A DNA stretch of 64,000 bases from UBA1231 sp045123185 (lineage in GTDB: Bacteria > Bacillota_I > Bacilli_A > ML615J-28 > CAG-313), in assembly GCA_045123185.1 (NCBI GenBank), contig JBGVIL010000174.1, positions 25,412 through 89,411 of the forward strand, written 5' to 3'. The position numbers and the translations under genes were made by a program. Positions within the stretch are counted from its first letter, which is position 1. Every line of letters begins with the position of its first letter. Under the pieces are notes generated by a model that was not told the origin of the DNA, did no database searches, and saw only the letters and a list, made by a program, of their open reading frames with translations. Shown piece after piece: positions 54,571 to 63,995 of the stretch.

Positions 54571-55500
54571 CTAAAATATAAGAAATATTACACTTGTAAT
54601 AAATGTTATTACAATTGTAGCAATATTAATATGTTGCCAAAAAGACATTTTATCTTTCCCATCAACTATAGCATCATGATTATTATTTATACTATCTTTA
54701 ATATTAGATAATATAATATTTGAAATTATAAAATGTACACAAATCGGAATTAATCCTATTATTACCTCTTTATATATAAATCCTAATAATAACCCAACTA
54801 TAGAATACAGCATTTGAATTGATGATGATATTTTGTAATAATTAATTATGAACTTTACTTTTTTATCACTCACAATTTGATGTTTTGTTTCTTTTTCATA
54901 TTCTCTAATTTTTTCAATTGAAAACAAAATACCAGCTACTAAAACAGCACCAAACGAAATTAACCAATCAATTGAAAAATTAAACAACCAATGCCACCAA
55001 GGTCTTTCAACTATCTTTTTATACTCATTATTTCCTAAATACTCATAAACATTATACGTATCATATACTAAATCACCAGGTATTAATTCATCATTTTCAT
55101 CTAAATTTTCCATATTAAAATCATTAGTATTAATTTTTTCAATAAACGCACCAGTATGACAATTATATATATAAGAATCTTTACCCGAAATTATTAAAGT
55201 GTCTTTTGTTAATATAAAATCACAATTTCTCAAATAAGGTGTTGAAATAGCCCATAGAAATTCTCCATCAGAATTATAAACATTTACACATGAAGCATCA
55301 TTATAACAAACATATATTTGCTTACTCACATCGTGTTGAAATACCTCTGCAATTACATCTGGACCTTTAAACTCTTCTTGCAATACTTCATAATTATCAT
55401 TATTACGCACACAAATAAGTCTACCTAATAAACCTAAAATGATACCAACAATAAATATACCAGCACATATTAAATAAACTGTTGTAATTGTCTTTTTCAT
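54571..55500 (-). CDS. Membrane protein with an extracytoplasmic beta domain
   Basis: A 309-residue protein. One N-terminal helix (residues 5-28), an external domain (30-170) with beta-propeller-like phrases (VCYNDASCVNVYNSDGEFLW), and then four membrane helices from about 175. No family recognised. GTGAGATGAA before the ATG gives a moderate ribosome site. It is one of several envelope genes of the accessory block, preceded by cassette copy 2. Confidence 0.72.
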   Translation of the reverse strand: MKKTITTVYLICAGIFIVGIILGLLGRLICVRNNDNYEVLQEEFKGPDVIAEVFQHDVSKQIYVCYNDASCVNVYNSDGEFLWAISTPYLRNCDFILTKDTLIISGKDSYIYNCHTGAFIEKINTNDFNMENLDENDELIPGDLVYDTYNVYEYLGNNEYKKIVERPWWHWLFNFSIDWLISFGAVLVAGILFSIEKIREYEKETKHQIVSDKKVKFIINYYKISSSIQMLYSIVGLLLGFIYKEVIIGLIPICVHFIISNIILSNIKDSINNNHDAIVDGKDKMSFWQHINIATIVITFITSVIFLIF

Positions 55501-55512
55501 TTCATCTCACCT

Positions 55513-55590
55513 TACGTTTTAATTATACCACATTTCCTCATTTATTTATACTATTTAAAAATCCAGCTAACGTTTTTGGTTAACTGACTT
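55513..55590 (-). repeat. Terminator-promoter cassette, copy 2
   Basis: A hairpin (TCCAGCTAAC with GTTAACTGA) after the 55.6 kb gene is followed by AAATGAGGAAATGTGGTATAAT and ACGTAAGG. The promoter-like part matches copy 1 over roughly 30 bases. Confidence 0.7.
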
Positions 55591-55596
55591 AACTGA

Positions 55597-56292
55597 TTAA
55601 TTTAATATTTCCCAATCTTTTAAATATTTATCAATGATAGCCTCATTTATTGTTTTACTATTTATTGTATAATACTTAATTCTTATTTCAATATGTTTGT
55701 TAGAACCATCTGCACTACATAATACAGTTGGACTATATAAACCTATAGAAATATTTTTTCCTTCAGTTGATTTTAAATTATATTCTTCATAAATTGATCT
55801 AGCACTCGATAATAACAAATTCAATTCATCTACTGTTAATTGGTTTTCATTATTTTTTAAAGGAGCAAAACGAATATAATTATATCTATCAGAAATATCA
55901 TCTTCAACTATAGTAAAATCTAAATATTTTGATTCAATAATTGATTTTAATAAATAGAAATTGTAATCAGTATTTACAACAAAATATTGTTTCCCAAACT
56001 CTCCACCTGCAATACCATCATTGAATAAAACAATCGGTGTACTTGCAACGTGACATTCAATTCCATTTATAATAGCATTCCATTCTCTATATTCATCAGC
56101 CATCACATTTTCTAATTTTGTGTCTTTATATTCATCATTAACAGTAGCATTTGGATCTATTGTTTTCGCATATTCTAATACTTCTTCATAAGTATGATGT
56201 TTTTCAGTAGCACCTACTGGTGGGTTATAACTGCAAGAAGTTATAAACATTAACATAAATAACATTACAAACATTAAGTATATCTTTTTCAT
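55597..56292 (-). CDS. Lipoprotein of unknown function
   Basis: A 231-residue lipoprotein, signal MKKIYLMFVMLFMLMFITSC with lipobox ITSCS. The mature part mixes helices and strands (AKTIDPNATVNDEYKDTKLE near 48). No family recognised. AAAGGAGATAGG before the ATG is strong. Neighbouring genes also encode lipoproteins, so the block may shape the cell surface. Confidence 0.74.
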   Translation of the reverse strand: MKKIYLMFVMLFMLMFITSCSYNPPVGATEKHHTYEEVLEYAKTIDPNATVNDEYKDTKLENVMADEYREWNAIINGIECHVASTPIVLFNDGIAGGEFGKQYFVVNTDYNFYLLKSIIESKYLDFTIVEDDISDRYNYIRFAPLKNNENQLTVDELNLLLSSARSIYEEYNLKSTEGKNISIGLYSPTVLCSADGSNKHIEIRIKYYTINSKTINEAIIDKYLKDWEILN

Positions 56293-56352
56293 AAATCCTA
56301 TCTCCTTTATGTAATTATATTATACAACTATTTATAAATTTAATGTTAACTT

Positions 56353-57183
56353 TTACAGTACTGTTTTAAGCCATTCTCTATCATTATATAGGCTAGCACT
56401 ATCAATTTTCCCATTATCACAAGATAATTCTAAATATACTTTTTCATCATTAAAAGTAACTTCATAATAATAACTTTCTAATGAATCAACTACGGTTGCT
56501 TTACAATTATAATCTCCAAATGTTGAAACAAATTCATTTAAAGCTTTATTGTTTTTCAAATATTCCTCAATCTCTTCTATATCTAAAATATTTCCTGTAG
56601 ACTTGTATAATTGTGGATAATTATTAATGCAAATAATCGTATCTTCAAGTGTATTTTCAATATATAAGTTTAACCCTACACTCTTCTCTATTTTTTCATT
56701 ACTATGATAGAAAATATAATATTCATCACTTGTGTAAAAGTTGACTTGAGTTATTCCAATATTACTAGAATCAAATTCATCAATATATGTGAAACTAAAA
56801 TAAACCCAATAATAAATTCCATTATTAATAATAGGGAAAACTGATTCTACATTTACACTTTCTTTGCCATCTTCTTTCAAACTTTCACTTATTATAGGTA
56901 CAAATAAAAACTCATTTTCATCACTAGAATAAAATTCTATTAAACAGTTAATATTTTCTTCTAACTCTTCGCAATTATCTATTGTATTTTTACAAAATAA
57001 TGATTTTAATATTTCTGAATCATTATCTTTCAATATATCAAAAAACTCAATGACTTTATTTCGATATAATTCTTGTTCTTGTTTTAATCTATCTGGATTT
57101 ATTCTGCCAGTAGAACAACCCGTCATAAATGAAATAATCATAATAACAAAAACAATAATCAAATATTTATTAAAACGATTCAT
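56353..57183 (-). CDS. Lipoprotein with C-terminal beta/helix domain, unknown function
   Basis: A lipoprotein of about 276 residues: MNRFNKYLIIVFVIMIISFM then TGCSTG. The first domain (about 30-150) resembles DUF5104-type gut lipoproteins by eye (KQEQELYRNKVIEFFDILKD), low certainty. I start at the ATG at 57183 after GAAAGGAAA; the 15 upstream codons lack a site and overlap the promoter. Confidence 0.74.
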   Translation of the reverse strand: MNRFNKYLIIVFVIMIISFMTGCSTGRINPDRLKQEQELYRNKVIEFFDILKDNDSEILKSLFCKNTIDNCEELEENINCLIEFYSSDENEFLFVPIISESLKEDGKESVNVESVFPIINNGIYYWVYFSFTYIDEFDSSNIGITQVNFYTSDEYYIFYHSNEKIEKSVGLNLYIENTLEDTIICINNYPQLYKSTGNILDIEEIEEYLKNNKALNEFVSTFGDYNCKATVVDSLESYYYEVTFNDEKVYLELSCDNGKIDSASLYNDREWLKTVL

Positions 57184-57209
57184 ATTTAATTTTCCTTTCA
57201 AAGTTTTTG

Positions 57210-57288
57210 TACGTTTATTATACAACATTTCCTCATTTATTTCTACTATTTAAAAAGCCAGCTAACTTATTTTGTTGGTTAACTGGCT
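57210..57288 (-). repeat. Terminator-promoter cassette, copy 1
   Basis: Terminator arms AGCCAGCTAAC (57256) and GTTAACTGGCT (57278) with one mismatch, then AAATGAGGAAATGTTGTATAAT and AACGTA leading to the lipoprotein gene. It is the best-preserved of three copies. Confidence 0.7.
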
Positions 57289-57298
57289 AATTTTTTAT

Positions 57299-59053
57299 TT
57301 AATTTAATTTATTTTTTAAATATTCAATATAATCATCATACTTAAATAAATAAATATAACCTACTAATATGTCAATAGGACGTTCAATATATGACGGACT
57401 AAAAGTAATCACTGTTCCGTCTTCTAATATAATTTCACTTGGTTCAAAAGGTTCAGCAGGTTCTTGTCCAAGTAACATAACCTCTTCTTTTTTATATAAT
57501 ATTCTTTCAATATCTTCTATAAATCCTTCATACACAACTTCAAATTTTGTATATTTATTAAATGGTGCTATATTTGAACTATAAAAGCATACAAGTTTTT
57601 CTTCATTTATATATGTTATTTCTTCAATTTCTTTATTACCAGTTACATTCTTAATTATCATTTCTATATTAACACCATTAAAATCATCAAGTAACATTTT
57701 TTCTCCATATATTAAATTAGTATGAAATAATTCATTAGACAATTTTACTCTAACACCATTACTAGAGATATTCACACCAGTAGCCTCAATTAAAATCTTA
57801 AACGTAAAATTAATATCATTATTAAAAATTACATCTTTAATAACAGTAATTTCTTGATACATAAAGACATCTAAATAATACATATCATCTAACGTTTTTG
57901 GTATCCATGTATCATATTCCATTTCATACCATGTAATATTGTCTTCTATGTATCCTTTTTCTATTAAAGACTCATAAACAGCAATAGCAGTTGGATATTT
58001 ACCACCTATAATTAATCGTGTGTTTTCATATACTTTTGTTATAAGATCATATGTTTCTTTATTAACATATGCTGCAAGTAACGGTGATCCTTCAACTGAT
58101 TTCTTTACTTCATATATTGTTTTGTTTTGATTTTTAATTCCTTCTATTCTAGAAGAAAGTGAAGTAATCGTATTAAAACCACAACAATAAACTTTAGGTG
58201 GTTCTTGTTCAGCCCCTTCAAACTTTAAATCATCAATATAACATAAGCTATCTTCATTATATCCATCACTATATAAATTTATATATTCAATATTTGAAGA
58301 ACTTGCATTAACGTAAATAGATTCAATTTTATTATTATTTGCAATTACATTTATAATTCTATTAGAAGAATTATCACCAAAACAATATTTTATCTCTGTT
58401 GAAATATTATTTTCACCAACATTATTTATAGTGCTAGTGAAATTGATAATATTATTATTGTTATCATTATATTTATCATAAATTCCTATTAATTTATCAA
58501 CGCTATAATTCAACTTGTAATCTACATAATGATATATTACTACATCATTATTTGAATTATTATCAACTAGTATTATGATATCTTTACCTTTATTTTTCCC
58601 CATATAGCAAGTATATTTAAAATCGGTACCAATATTTTCTAATAATTCATAACCTTTATTTAATGTTGTGTTTTCTTCAAGTTTTTTAATTCTTTCATAT
58701 TCATCATCGCTTATAATACCAATGCTTTTAAATTCATCAACACTACTAGATTTATTAGAGTATACAAAATCAATTTTATCCATTATTGTTGTAAGTGACT
58801 CTTCTAATGAGATATTTTTATTTTTATTATAAAATCCACCAATTTGTTCGTTACTAGGTTTGCTAGTAGTTATTAAAACTACTATTAAGGCTACTATTAT
58901 AATTAGTGACATACAAGTTATCAAATGTTTAAAATAAAAAGTTTTATGTCTACTTTGTCTTATATCATACTTTTTATGTACACCACTTTTAAAATCTTTT
59001 ATATCAATGTTAGGAATGTCATTTTTTAATTCAGATAACTCTTTATCAATCAT
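57299..59053 (-). CDS. Probable anti-sigma factor of the ECF sigma
   Basis: A 584-residue protein with a cytosolic N-terminus (about 1-45), one membrane helix (HLITCMSLIIIVALIVVLIT, 44-63) and a 520-residue outer part. It begins inside the end of the ECF sigma gene (8-base overlap), the classic arrangement of a membrane anti-sigma factor. The outer half has DUF4179-like order but I cannot fix a family. It should hold the sigma factor until an envelope signal releases it. Confidence 0.75.
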   Translation of the reverse strand: MIDKELSELKNDIPNIDIKDFKSGVHKKYDIRQSRHKTFYFKHLITCMSLIIIVALIVVLITTSKPSNEQIGGFYNKNKNISLEESLTTIMDKIDFVYSNKSSSVDEFKSIGIISDDEYERIKKLEENTTLNKGYELLENIGTDFKYTCYMGKNKGKDIIILVDNNSNNDVVIYHYVDYKLNYSVDKLIGIYDKYNDNNNNIINFTSTINNVGENNISTEIKYCFGDNSSNRIINVIANNNKIESIYVNASSSNIEYINLYSDGYNEDSLCYIDDLKFEGAEQEPPKVYCCGFNTITSLSSRIEGIKNQNKTIYEVKKSVEGSPLLAAYVNKETYDLITKVYENTRLIIGGKYPTAIAVYESLIEKGYIEDNITWYEMEYDTWIPKTLDDMYYLDVFMYQEITVIKDVIFNNDINFTFKILIEATGVNISSNGVRVKLSNELFHTNLIYGEKMLLDDFNGVNIEMIIKNVTGNKEIEEITYINEEKLVCFYSSNIAPFNKYTKFEVVYEGFIEDIERILYKKEEVMLLGQEPAEPFEPSEIILEDGTVITFSPSYIERPIDILVGYIYLFKYDDYIEYLKNKLN

Positions 59054-59540
59054 TTTTATAATTCCTTTCTATAATTTCTTTAATAAGATTTCTTGCTCGT
59101 TCTAATCGTTTCTTTGCTGCAGGTTCAGAAATTTTTAGTACATTCGAAATATCTTTTATCTTCATATCATCATAATAATGAAGAATTATAATTGTTTTAT
59201 ACTTTTCCGGTAAAGTATTTACAATTTCAGATAGATCATAAGGCAATTCTTCTTTTTTTGTTTCAGGGAAATTCACGACAACATCATTATTTTTAATAAC
59301 ACTTTTTTTACTAGCACTTTTCAATAAATCCAGTGATTCATTAATTGTTACTCTAATTAAGAAATACTTAATATGTTCATTTGACTCAAACTTTTTATTT
59401 GACTCTAAAAGAACTACATAAGCATTTTGCATTATGTCAATCGAATCATCTCTATTACGTGTGTACCCATAAGCTATATTATATAATTCTTTAGCATATT
59501 CATTATATACATAGTCAAATTGTTTCTCTGATATCTTCAT
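59046..59540 (-). CDS. ECF-type RNA polymerase sigma factor
   Basis: A 164-residue sigma factor. Region 2 reads FDYVYNEYAKELYNIAYGYT with RDDSIDIMQNAYVVLLES; region 4 is LPEKYKTIIILHYYDDMKIK then DISNVLKISEPAAKKRLERA. It is short like SigV/SigM proteins. It ends TGA with TAA directly after. An ECF-type promoter lies upstream, pointing to autoregulation. Confidence 0.93.
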   Translation of the reverse strand: MKISEKQFDYVYNEYAKELYNIAYGYTRNRDDSIDIMQNAYVVLLESNKKFESNEHIKYFLIRVTINESLDLLKSASKKSVIKNNDVVVNFPETKKEELPYDLSEIVNTLPEKYKTIIILHYYDDMKIKDISNVLKISEPAAKKRLERARNLIKEIIERNYKND

Positions 59541-59566
59541 AATGATTATTTCCCTTTCATCTATAA

Positions 59567-59592
59567 TACGATTAAACTATAAAAAGGTGACA
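59567..59592 (-). promoter_or_regulatory. ECF-type promoter of the sigma/anti-sigma operon
   Basis: Minus-strand TGTCAC (59587-59592), 16 bases, CGTA (59567-59570), with a T-rich start of the spacer. This mirrors the SigW-like consensus TGAAAC-N16-CGTA and suggests self-control. Confidence 0.55.
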
Positions 59593-59634
59593 TATTATTT
59601 ACTAAATTTTATCATATTTATAAATTTATTTCCA

Positions 59635-59718
59635 CCATTATCTCTTATGGGTTCGAGTCCCATCAAAACTAAAGGTTCAAATCCCGTAAGTTAATGGTTC
59701 GAGTCCGTGGTCAGTCTC
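59635..59718. repeat. Right copy of the 84-bp T-arm-like repeat
   Basis: Segments GGGTTCGAGTCCC (with a perfect ATGGG/CCCAT stem), GGTTCAAATCCCG and GGTTCGAGTCC. Same length as the left copy 6.86 kb away. It is followed by AATCTAAATGTTTCAT at 59731. No gene lies between 59541 and 60033: the gap contains the ECF promoter, this repeat, the repeats at 59856 and a terminator. Confidence 0.6.
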
Positions 59719-59855
59719 ACCTAGTCATTAAATCTAAATGTTTCATATTTGCATAAAAAAATAAGGTATTCTAACTAAAACTAGCTAAAATACCATATAA
59801 AATGCAAAAAAAATAAGCCTTACTAGAAGACTTACAGATTTCAAAAAATGTGTCA

Positions 59856-59985
59856 TTACTACTAAATGTTTCATTTTAAGCATTTACACTACAAAATGTT
59901 TCGTATTTGAGTTTTACACTACAATATGTTTCACGATGCAACTTTTAGTAGTAATATAAAAATCACTAACACTACAAAATGTTTC
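59856..59985. repeat. Tandem ACACTACAAAATGTTTC repeats
   Basis: Four 17-bp copies at 59856, 59886, 59916 and 59969. The first three are exactly 30 bp apart. Single relatives stand beside both T-arm repeats (52896 and 59731). They sit just downstream of the recombinase remnant and may be recombinase or plasmid-type binding sites (inference). Confidence 0.7.
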
Positions 59986-60007
59986 ATAGACCATAACGCA
60001 AAAGAAA

Positions 60008-60031
60008 GCCAGGTAGAATAGTCTATCTGGC
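60008..60031 (-). terminator. Terminator after the recombinase remnant
   Basis: A 10-bp inverted repeat (GCCAGGTAGA with TCTATCTGGC, one G-T pair) just after the frame's TAA, followed by TTTCTTTT on the minus strand. Confidence 0.75.
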
Positions 60032-60033
60032 AT

Positions 60034-60319
60034 TTATAATTTTTCTATGATATTTATGTTGCAGTTGAATTGGAATTCTACAGTGTGTTTGTCGATTACC
60101 TTAATGCAGTTTAGTAGTGTTCTTATAATTTGTGAATCTAGTAGGTCAACTGACTAATCGCTTAAGATGGCATTAATTTCCTTTAACTGTTCTTTTCTTA
60201 TGTAGTCGTTTGTGTTGTTGGCTGATATGTTCTTTTCTTCTTCTTCTAATTTTCTGACTACCCTTGATAGTTCATCATACTTTTTGTTGTATTCTTCATT
60301 AGTTATTACTTCTATTTAA
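60034..60319 (-). pseudogene. Decayed 3' end of a large serine recombinase gene
   Basis: The minus strand reads IEVITNEEYNKKYDELSRVV, a coiled stretch, then NDYIRKEQLKEINAILSD, an in-frame TAG, and then SVDLLDSQIIRTLLNCIKVI and HTVEFQFNCNINIIEKL with TAA. This matches the C-terminal end of large serine recombinases (coiled coil, then the V.V.F.F.. beta hairpin). The catalytic part is absent. It marks a former mobile element. Confidence 0.75.
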
Positions 60320-60336
60320 TTTTTAGGTAAAAGAAA

Positions 60337-60361
60337 AGAGCTAGTATTTTCTACTAACTCT
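60337..60361 (-). terminator. Terminator after the LRR surface protein gene
   Basis: A hairpin AGAGCTAGTA/TACTAACTCT with one mismatch and a 5-base loop, about 18 bases past the stop, with a T-rich end on the minus strand. Confidence 0.68.
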
Positions 60362-60378
60362 TAAGACTTAAAATATTT

Positions 60379-63300
60379 TTATGTAACTATTAATGTAAAT
60401 CTAACAACAAGATGAGGATTTAATTTTGATCTTCCTTCAAGCACTATTGTACCTTTTCCACTCATACTAAATGTTCCCCATTCTGTTACTGTTACTGAAT
60501 AACTTGATTCATCTAATACAACACTCCATTCATATAGTGAATTTAATGGATATGGACTATTTGTATCAGTCAAGCTAATTTGATATATTTGTCCGCTTTC
60601 TGCATATGTAATACTTTCACTTATTTCTACAGCTAAATCTTCTGTTCTAGTATCAGGCAAAACTGTAAATTGTTTTACATATACAACTGATGGATCATTT
60701 TTATATACTGCCATAATTTTTACTGTTCCTGGAGATAATCCTAATAAAGTACCATAATCAGAAATCGAAGCTACATTTTCATCACTTGAATACCAGTAAT
60801 AATCTAATCTAGATTGTGATCTTATATCTAATGTATTATCCAAATATATAAATCTTGTAAATCCTACTGTTAAATTAGTTCCTCTACATACACCGTTATT
60901 AAATCTAACTTCACTACCATATACCGTGGATATATCTGGGTCAGGTAATAATTTTTGATTATTTGAATCAGTTACAAGTCTTACAAAATTGGCAACAACA
61001 CTACTATTGTCATTTTTATTTAAATATCCAATATAATATTTACCTGCCTCTAAATTTCCTGTATAAGTGAATGAATTATTTGTAGCATTCATTGTCTTAT
61101 TAATTATTGTTGAAAAAGAATATTGATTAGTTGTGGAATTATAATTTTGTTTTACTAATAAAAATACAAAATTATCAGTTGAACTACCACTGTAATTATA
61201 TGATATTGTAAATTTTCCAGTCTGTTCAACATTTAATGTTTCAACATAATCACCTTTATCAGTATTATTTATAACTGATATTAAATGGTCAGCATTTTCA
61301 TTTAAATTAAACAAATTAATATTTTGTGAACTTATTGGAGAAACTATTAAACTTAATGATTCATAACTTTCAGATGGCATAACAACGTTTATATAAAAAT
61401 ATCCATTTCTTGGTAAATATACATACATTGTATCTTGATTATCATCTGAAGATGCCATTATACTTGAATTTGGATATCTATTTAATACTTGTGTTTCTAA
61501 TCTACCACTATCATTATAGATAGTAAGCATTCCAGAATCATATACAATTGGTAAATTATTAGAATATGTACCATTTAATTGAAATTTATAGAATCCTGCT
61601 CCATTGTTATTTATATAATATAATTTATTAAAATATGTACCATCAGATGTTTCATGTAAATGTGTAAGCAAATTATGCTCATCATTATAATAAACTCTTT
61701 CTCCATCATGTGTCCATCTCAATTCATAATCGATAGTGATTGTACCACTTGCAGTACTAGAATTATATCTAACATCTAAATAATAAGTCCCTGGACTTAA
61801 ATATGCATATAATGTATTTTCTCCAGTATAAAGTTCATCAAAATATTCATCATAAACTTTTAACTCAATGCCAGAACTTGTCATAAACTTATATGATTTA
61901 TTACACTCAACATTTAGTTTATATAATTCATTATATCCAGCACTTAATGTAACATCGCTCGAATCATCAACTAAACAATGTAAATTTAACTCATCGAAAT
62001 CAGTACTATCTGGAATAATCTTATTTTTATAACTTGACCAATAAAATTTATTTTTATATTCTGCCAGCCTATTTTTAGGAACAATAATTTGTAATGATGT
62101 AGAGCATCCATCAAAAGCATTTTCTCCTATATGAGTAATTGCTTCTTGTGATTTATTAACCGTCACACTTGTTAAAGATGAACAATTTTCAAAGGCACTT
62201 GAATCGATATTTGTAACACCATTTGGTATTGTTATGCTTCCTAAACTTCCACAGCCTTTGAACGCTGATGAACCAATTGCCACTAAATTCGTTGGCAGTG
62301 TTACTGATTGTAAATATGAGCAATTTTCAAAAGCACTTGAATCTATATTTGTAACACCATTTGGTATTGTTATACTTGCAAGGCTTCCACAGTCTTTAAA
62401 CGCAGAACTGCCAATTGCTACTAAATTCGCTGGCAATGTTACCGATTGTAAATATGAACAATTTTCAAAAGCAGAATCTTCAATAACACTAATGCCTTCT
62501 GGTAAAATAATTGAATTAAGATTTGTTCTATTACGTGCAGCTTGAGCACCAATTTTAATAACTTCTACATTTTCTCCAACTTTTTTACTATCATATGAAT
62601 AGATATTTAGGACTTTATTAGGAATAGATAAACTTTCCACATTATTAGCTATGTTATTTATTATAGCTTTGCCCGAACTTATTTCATAACTGTAATCAAC
62701 ACTTCCTTTCATAGAAACCTTAATATCTGAAATAAAAGGAGTTAAAATACCTCTATCTTCATAATTAGACATTAATTTTACAACATTATCAACGATATCT
62801 TCAATTTTTTCAGGTTCATCAAAATCGTATCTATCTCTAATATGAAAAATAATACTGTCTTCATCTTCATATTCCTTAACATATTGAAAATTTTTTATTG
62901 AGAAGTATAAATCATCATCAATCGTATTAGATGTTTTTTTAAATTCAGCATTTCCAAAAACAGAATGAGTATTATCAACTATATCTTTAGAAAAAGTTCC
63001 TTCCGAAACTATATCTTGATTTACAGGTTCATAAATAGAATCCAATTCCTCATTATTAAAAGAATGTATTAATAATTCAGCAGATAAATCCCAATCATTA
63101 TACTCAAAATATGCAATTGCAGAAGCTATAACAACATCACTAATTGATGGAGGCAATAATATTCTTTCATTTAAATTATAAGTCATATATGTATAATACA
63201 AATTACAATTGTCAATACATAAATTTACTTTATTTATTAATGTGTTTATTTTTGTTTTTTTAATATCTGACGATGTATTTGAATATTGATTTTGGTATTT

Positions 63301-63501
63301 AAGCAATGTATCATTAAGTTCATCAACAACAGTTGTATTTTTATCATAAAAATATTCTTCAACTTCTTGTAGGAACTCTTCTTCATTAACTTCACTAATT
63401 TCATTTTCACTATTTTCATTCTCTTCTGCATTAACTATAACAAAATGTGATAATCCAAAAATAAAGAAATTACACAACAAAATTGCAAATATTTTTTTCA
63501 T
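60379..63501 (-). CDS. BspA-type leucine-rich repeat surface protein
   Basis: A 1040-residue secreted protein with signal MKKIFAILLCNFFIFGLSHF. After an acidic helical part (30-320) it has about five BspA-type LRR_5 repeats (residues 330-470), e.g. LQSVTLPANLVAIGSSAFKD. Long beta domains follow, and near the end a Big_2-like segment (SSDENVASISDYGTLLGLSP). No LPXTG or lipobox is seen. BspA-like proteins bind host or microbial surfaces. The DNA shows a recent 138-bp duplication inside the LRR. It is 23 bases downstream of the lipoprotein gene. Confidence 0.88.
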   Translation of the reverse strand: MKKIFAILLCNFFIFGLSHFVIVNAEENENSENEISEVNEEEFLQEVEEYFYDKNTTVVDELNDTLLKYQNQYSNTSSDIKKTKINTLINKVNLCIDNCNLYYTYMTYNLNERILLPPSISDVVIASAIAYFEYNDWDLSAELLIHSFNNEELDSIYEPVNQDIVSEGTFSKDIVDNTHSVFGNAEFKKTSNTIDDDLYFSIKNFQYVKEYEDEDSIIFHIRDRYDFDEPEKIEDIVDNVVKLMSNYEDRGILTPFISDIKVSMKGSVDYSYEISSGKAIINNIANNVESLSIPNKVLNIYSYDSKKVGENVEVIKIGAQAARNRTNLNSIILPEGISVIEDSAFENCSYLQSVTLPANLVAIGSSAFKDCGSLASITIPNGVTNIDSSAFENCSYLQSVTLPTNLVAIGSSAFKGCGSLGSITIPNGVTNIDSSAFENCSSLTSVTVNKSQEAITHIGENAFDGCSTSLQIIVPKNRLAEYKNKFYWSSYKNKIIPDSTDFDELNLHCLVDDSSDVTLSAGYNELYKLNVECNKSYKFMTSSGIELKVYDEYFDELYTGENTLYAYLSPGTYYLDVRYNSSTASGTITIDYELRWTHDGERVYYNDEHNLLTHLHETSDGTYFNKLYYINNNGAGFYKFQLNGTYSNNLPIVYDSGMLTIYNDSGRLETQVLNRYPNSSIMASSDDNQDTMYVYLPRNGYFYINVVMPSESYESLSLIVSPISSQNINLFNLNENADHLISVINNTDKGDYVETLNVEQTGKFTISYNYSGSSTDNFVFLLVKQNYNSTTNQYSFSTIINKTMNATNNSFTYTGNLEAGKYYIGYLNKNDNSSVVANFVRLVTDSNNQKLLPDPDISTVYGSEVRFNNGVCRGTNLTVGFTRFIYLDNTLDIRSQSRLDYYWYSSDENVASISDYGTLLGLSPGTVKIMAVYKNDPSVVYVKQFTVLPDTRTEDLAVEISESITYAESGQIYQISLTDTNSPYPLNSLYEWSVVLDESSYSVTVTEWGTFSMSGKGTIVLEGRSKLNPHLVVRFTLIVT

Positions 63502-63524
63502 TTAACTAACCTTCCTTTTTTATA

Positions 63525-63995
63525 TTATTGTTTTAAAACGAAAATATATAATAAACTAAAATCTACATCAATTAAAGTAAAAAATTGAACACCTTCAGAA
63601 TTCATTATATACTTCCAATAATAATTATTTATATTTTCATTTAATTGAAATTCTATTGGAATATTATATCCTGTTTTCTCTGGATATATAAAATTCACTT
63701 GTTGAATGTAATACTCTAAAAAAAAAGTTTTTTCTTCATATAAATTTGTTTTATATAAAAAATCATTATTAATTAAAGTTTCTAAATCTTTGTTTTCCAA
63801 CTCATATATAATATATAAAAAACCATCTCCATTGAATCCACCAAACGTTTCTAATTCATATATGATTTTTGCTTCTTCTGAAATATTAATATTCCAATTT
63901 ATTTTTAAATATTCAGTTGTTGAAATAGATTCTTTACATCCAGCTAAACATATTATAAACATTAAACTCATAAAAACTGCAAATAATTTTTTCAT
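63525..63995 (-). CDS. Small lipoprotein of unknown function
   Basis: A 156-residue lipoprotein, MKKLFAVFMSLMFIICLAGC with lipobox LAGCK. The mature part is aromatic- and beta-rich (FEFQLNENINNYYWKYI-like end). The start is five bases from the window edge, so the ribosome site cannot be seen. It precedes the LRR protein in one direction and may share its transcript. Confidence 0.75.
   Translation of the reverse strand: MKKLFAVFMSLMFIICLAGCKESISTTEYLKINWNINISEEAKIIYELETFGGFNGDGFLYIIYELENKDLETLINNDFLYKTNLYEEKTFFLEYYIQQVNFIYPEKTGYNIPIEFQLNENINNYYWKYIMNSEGVQFFTLIDVDFSLLYIFVLKQ

Noticed and set aside
59856..59985. A CRISPR array
   Set aside because: Repeats are 17 bp with about 13-bp gaps, one gap is longer, and no cas gene is present.
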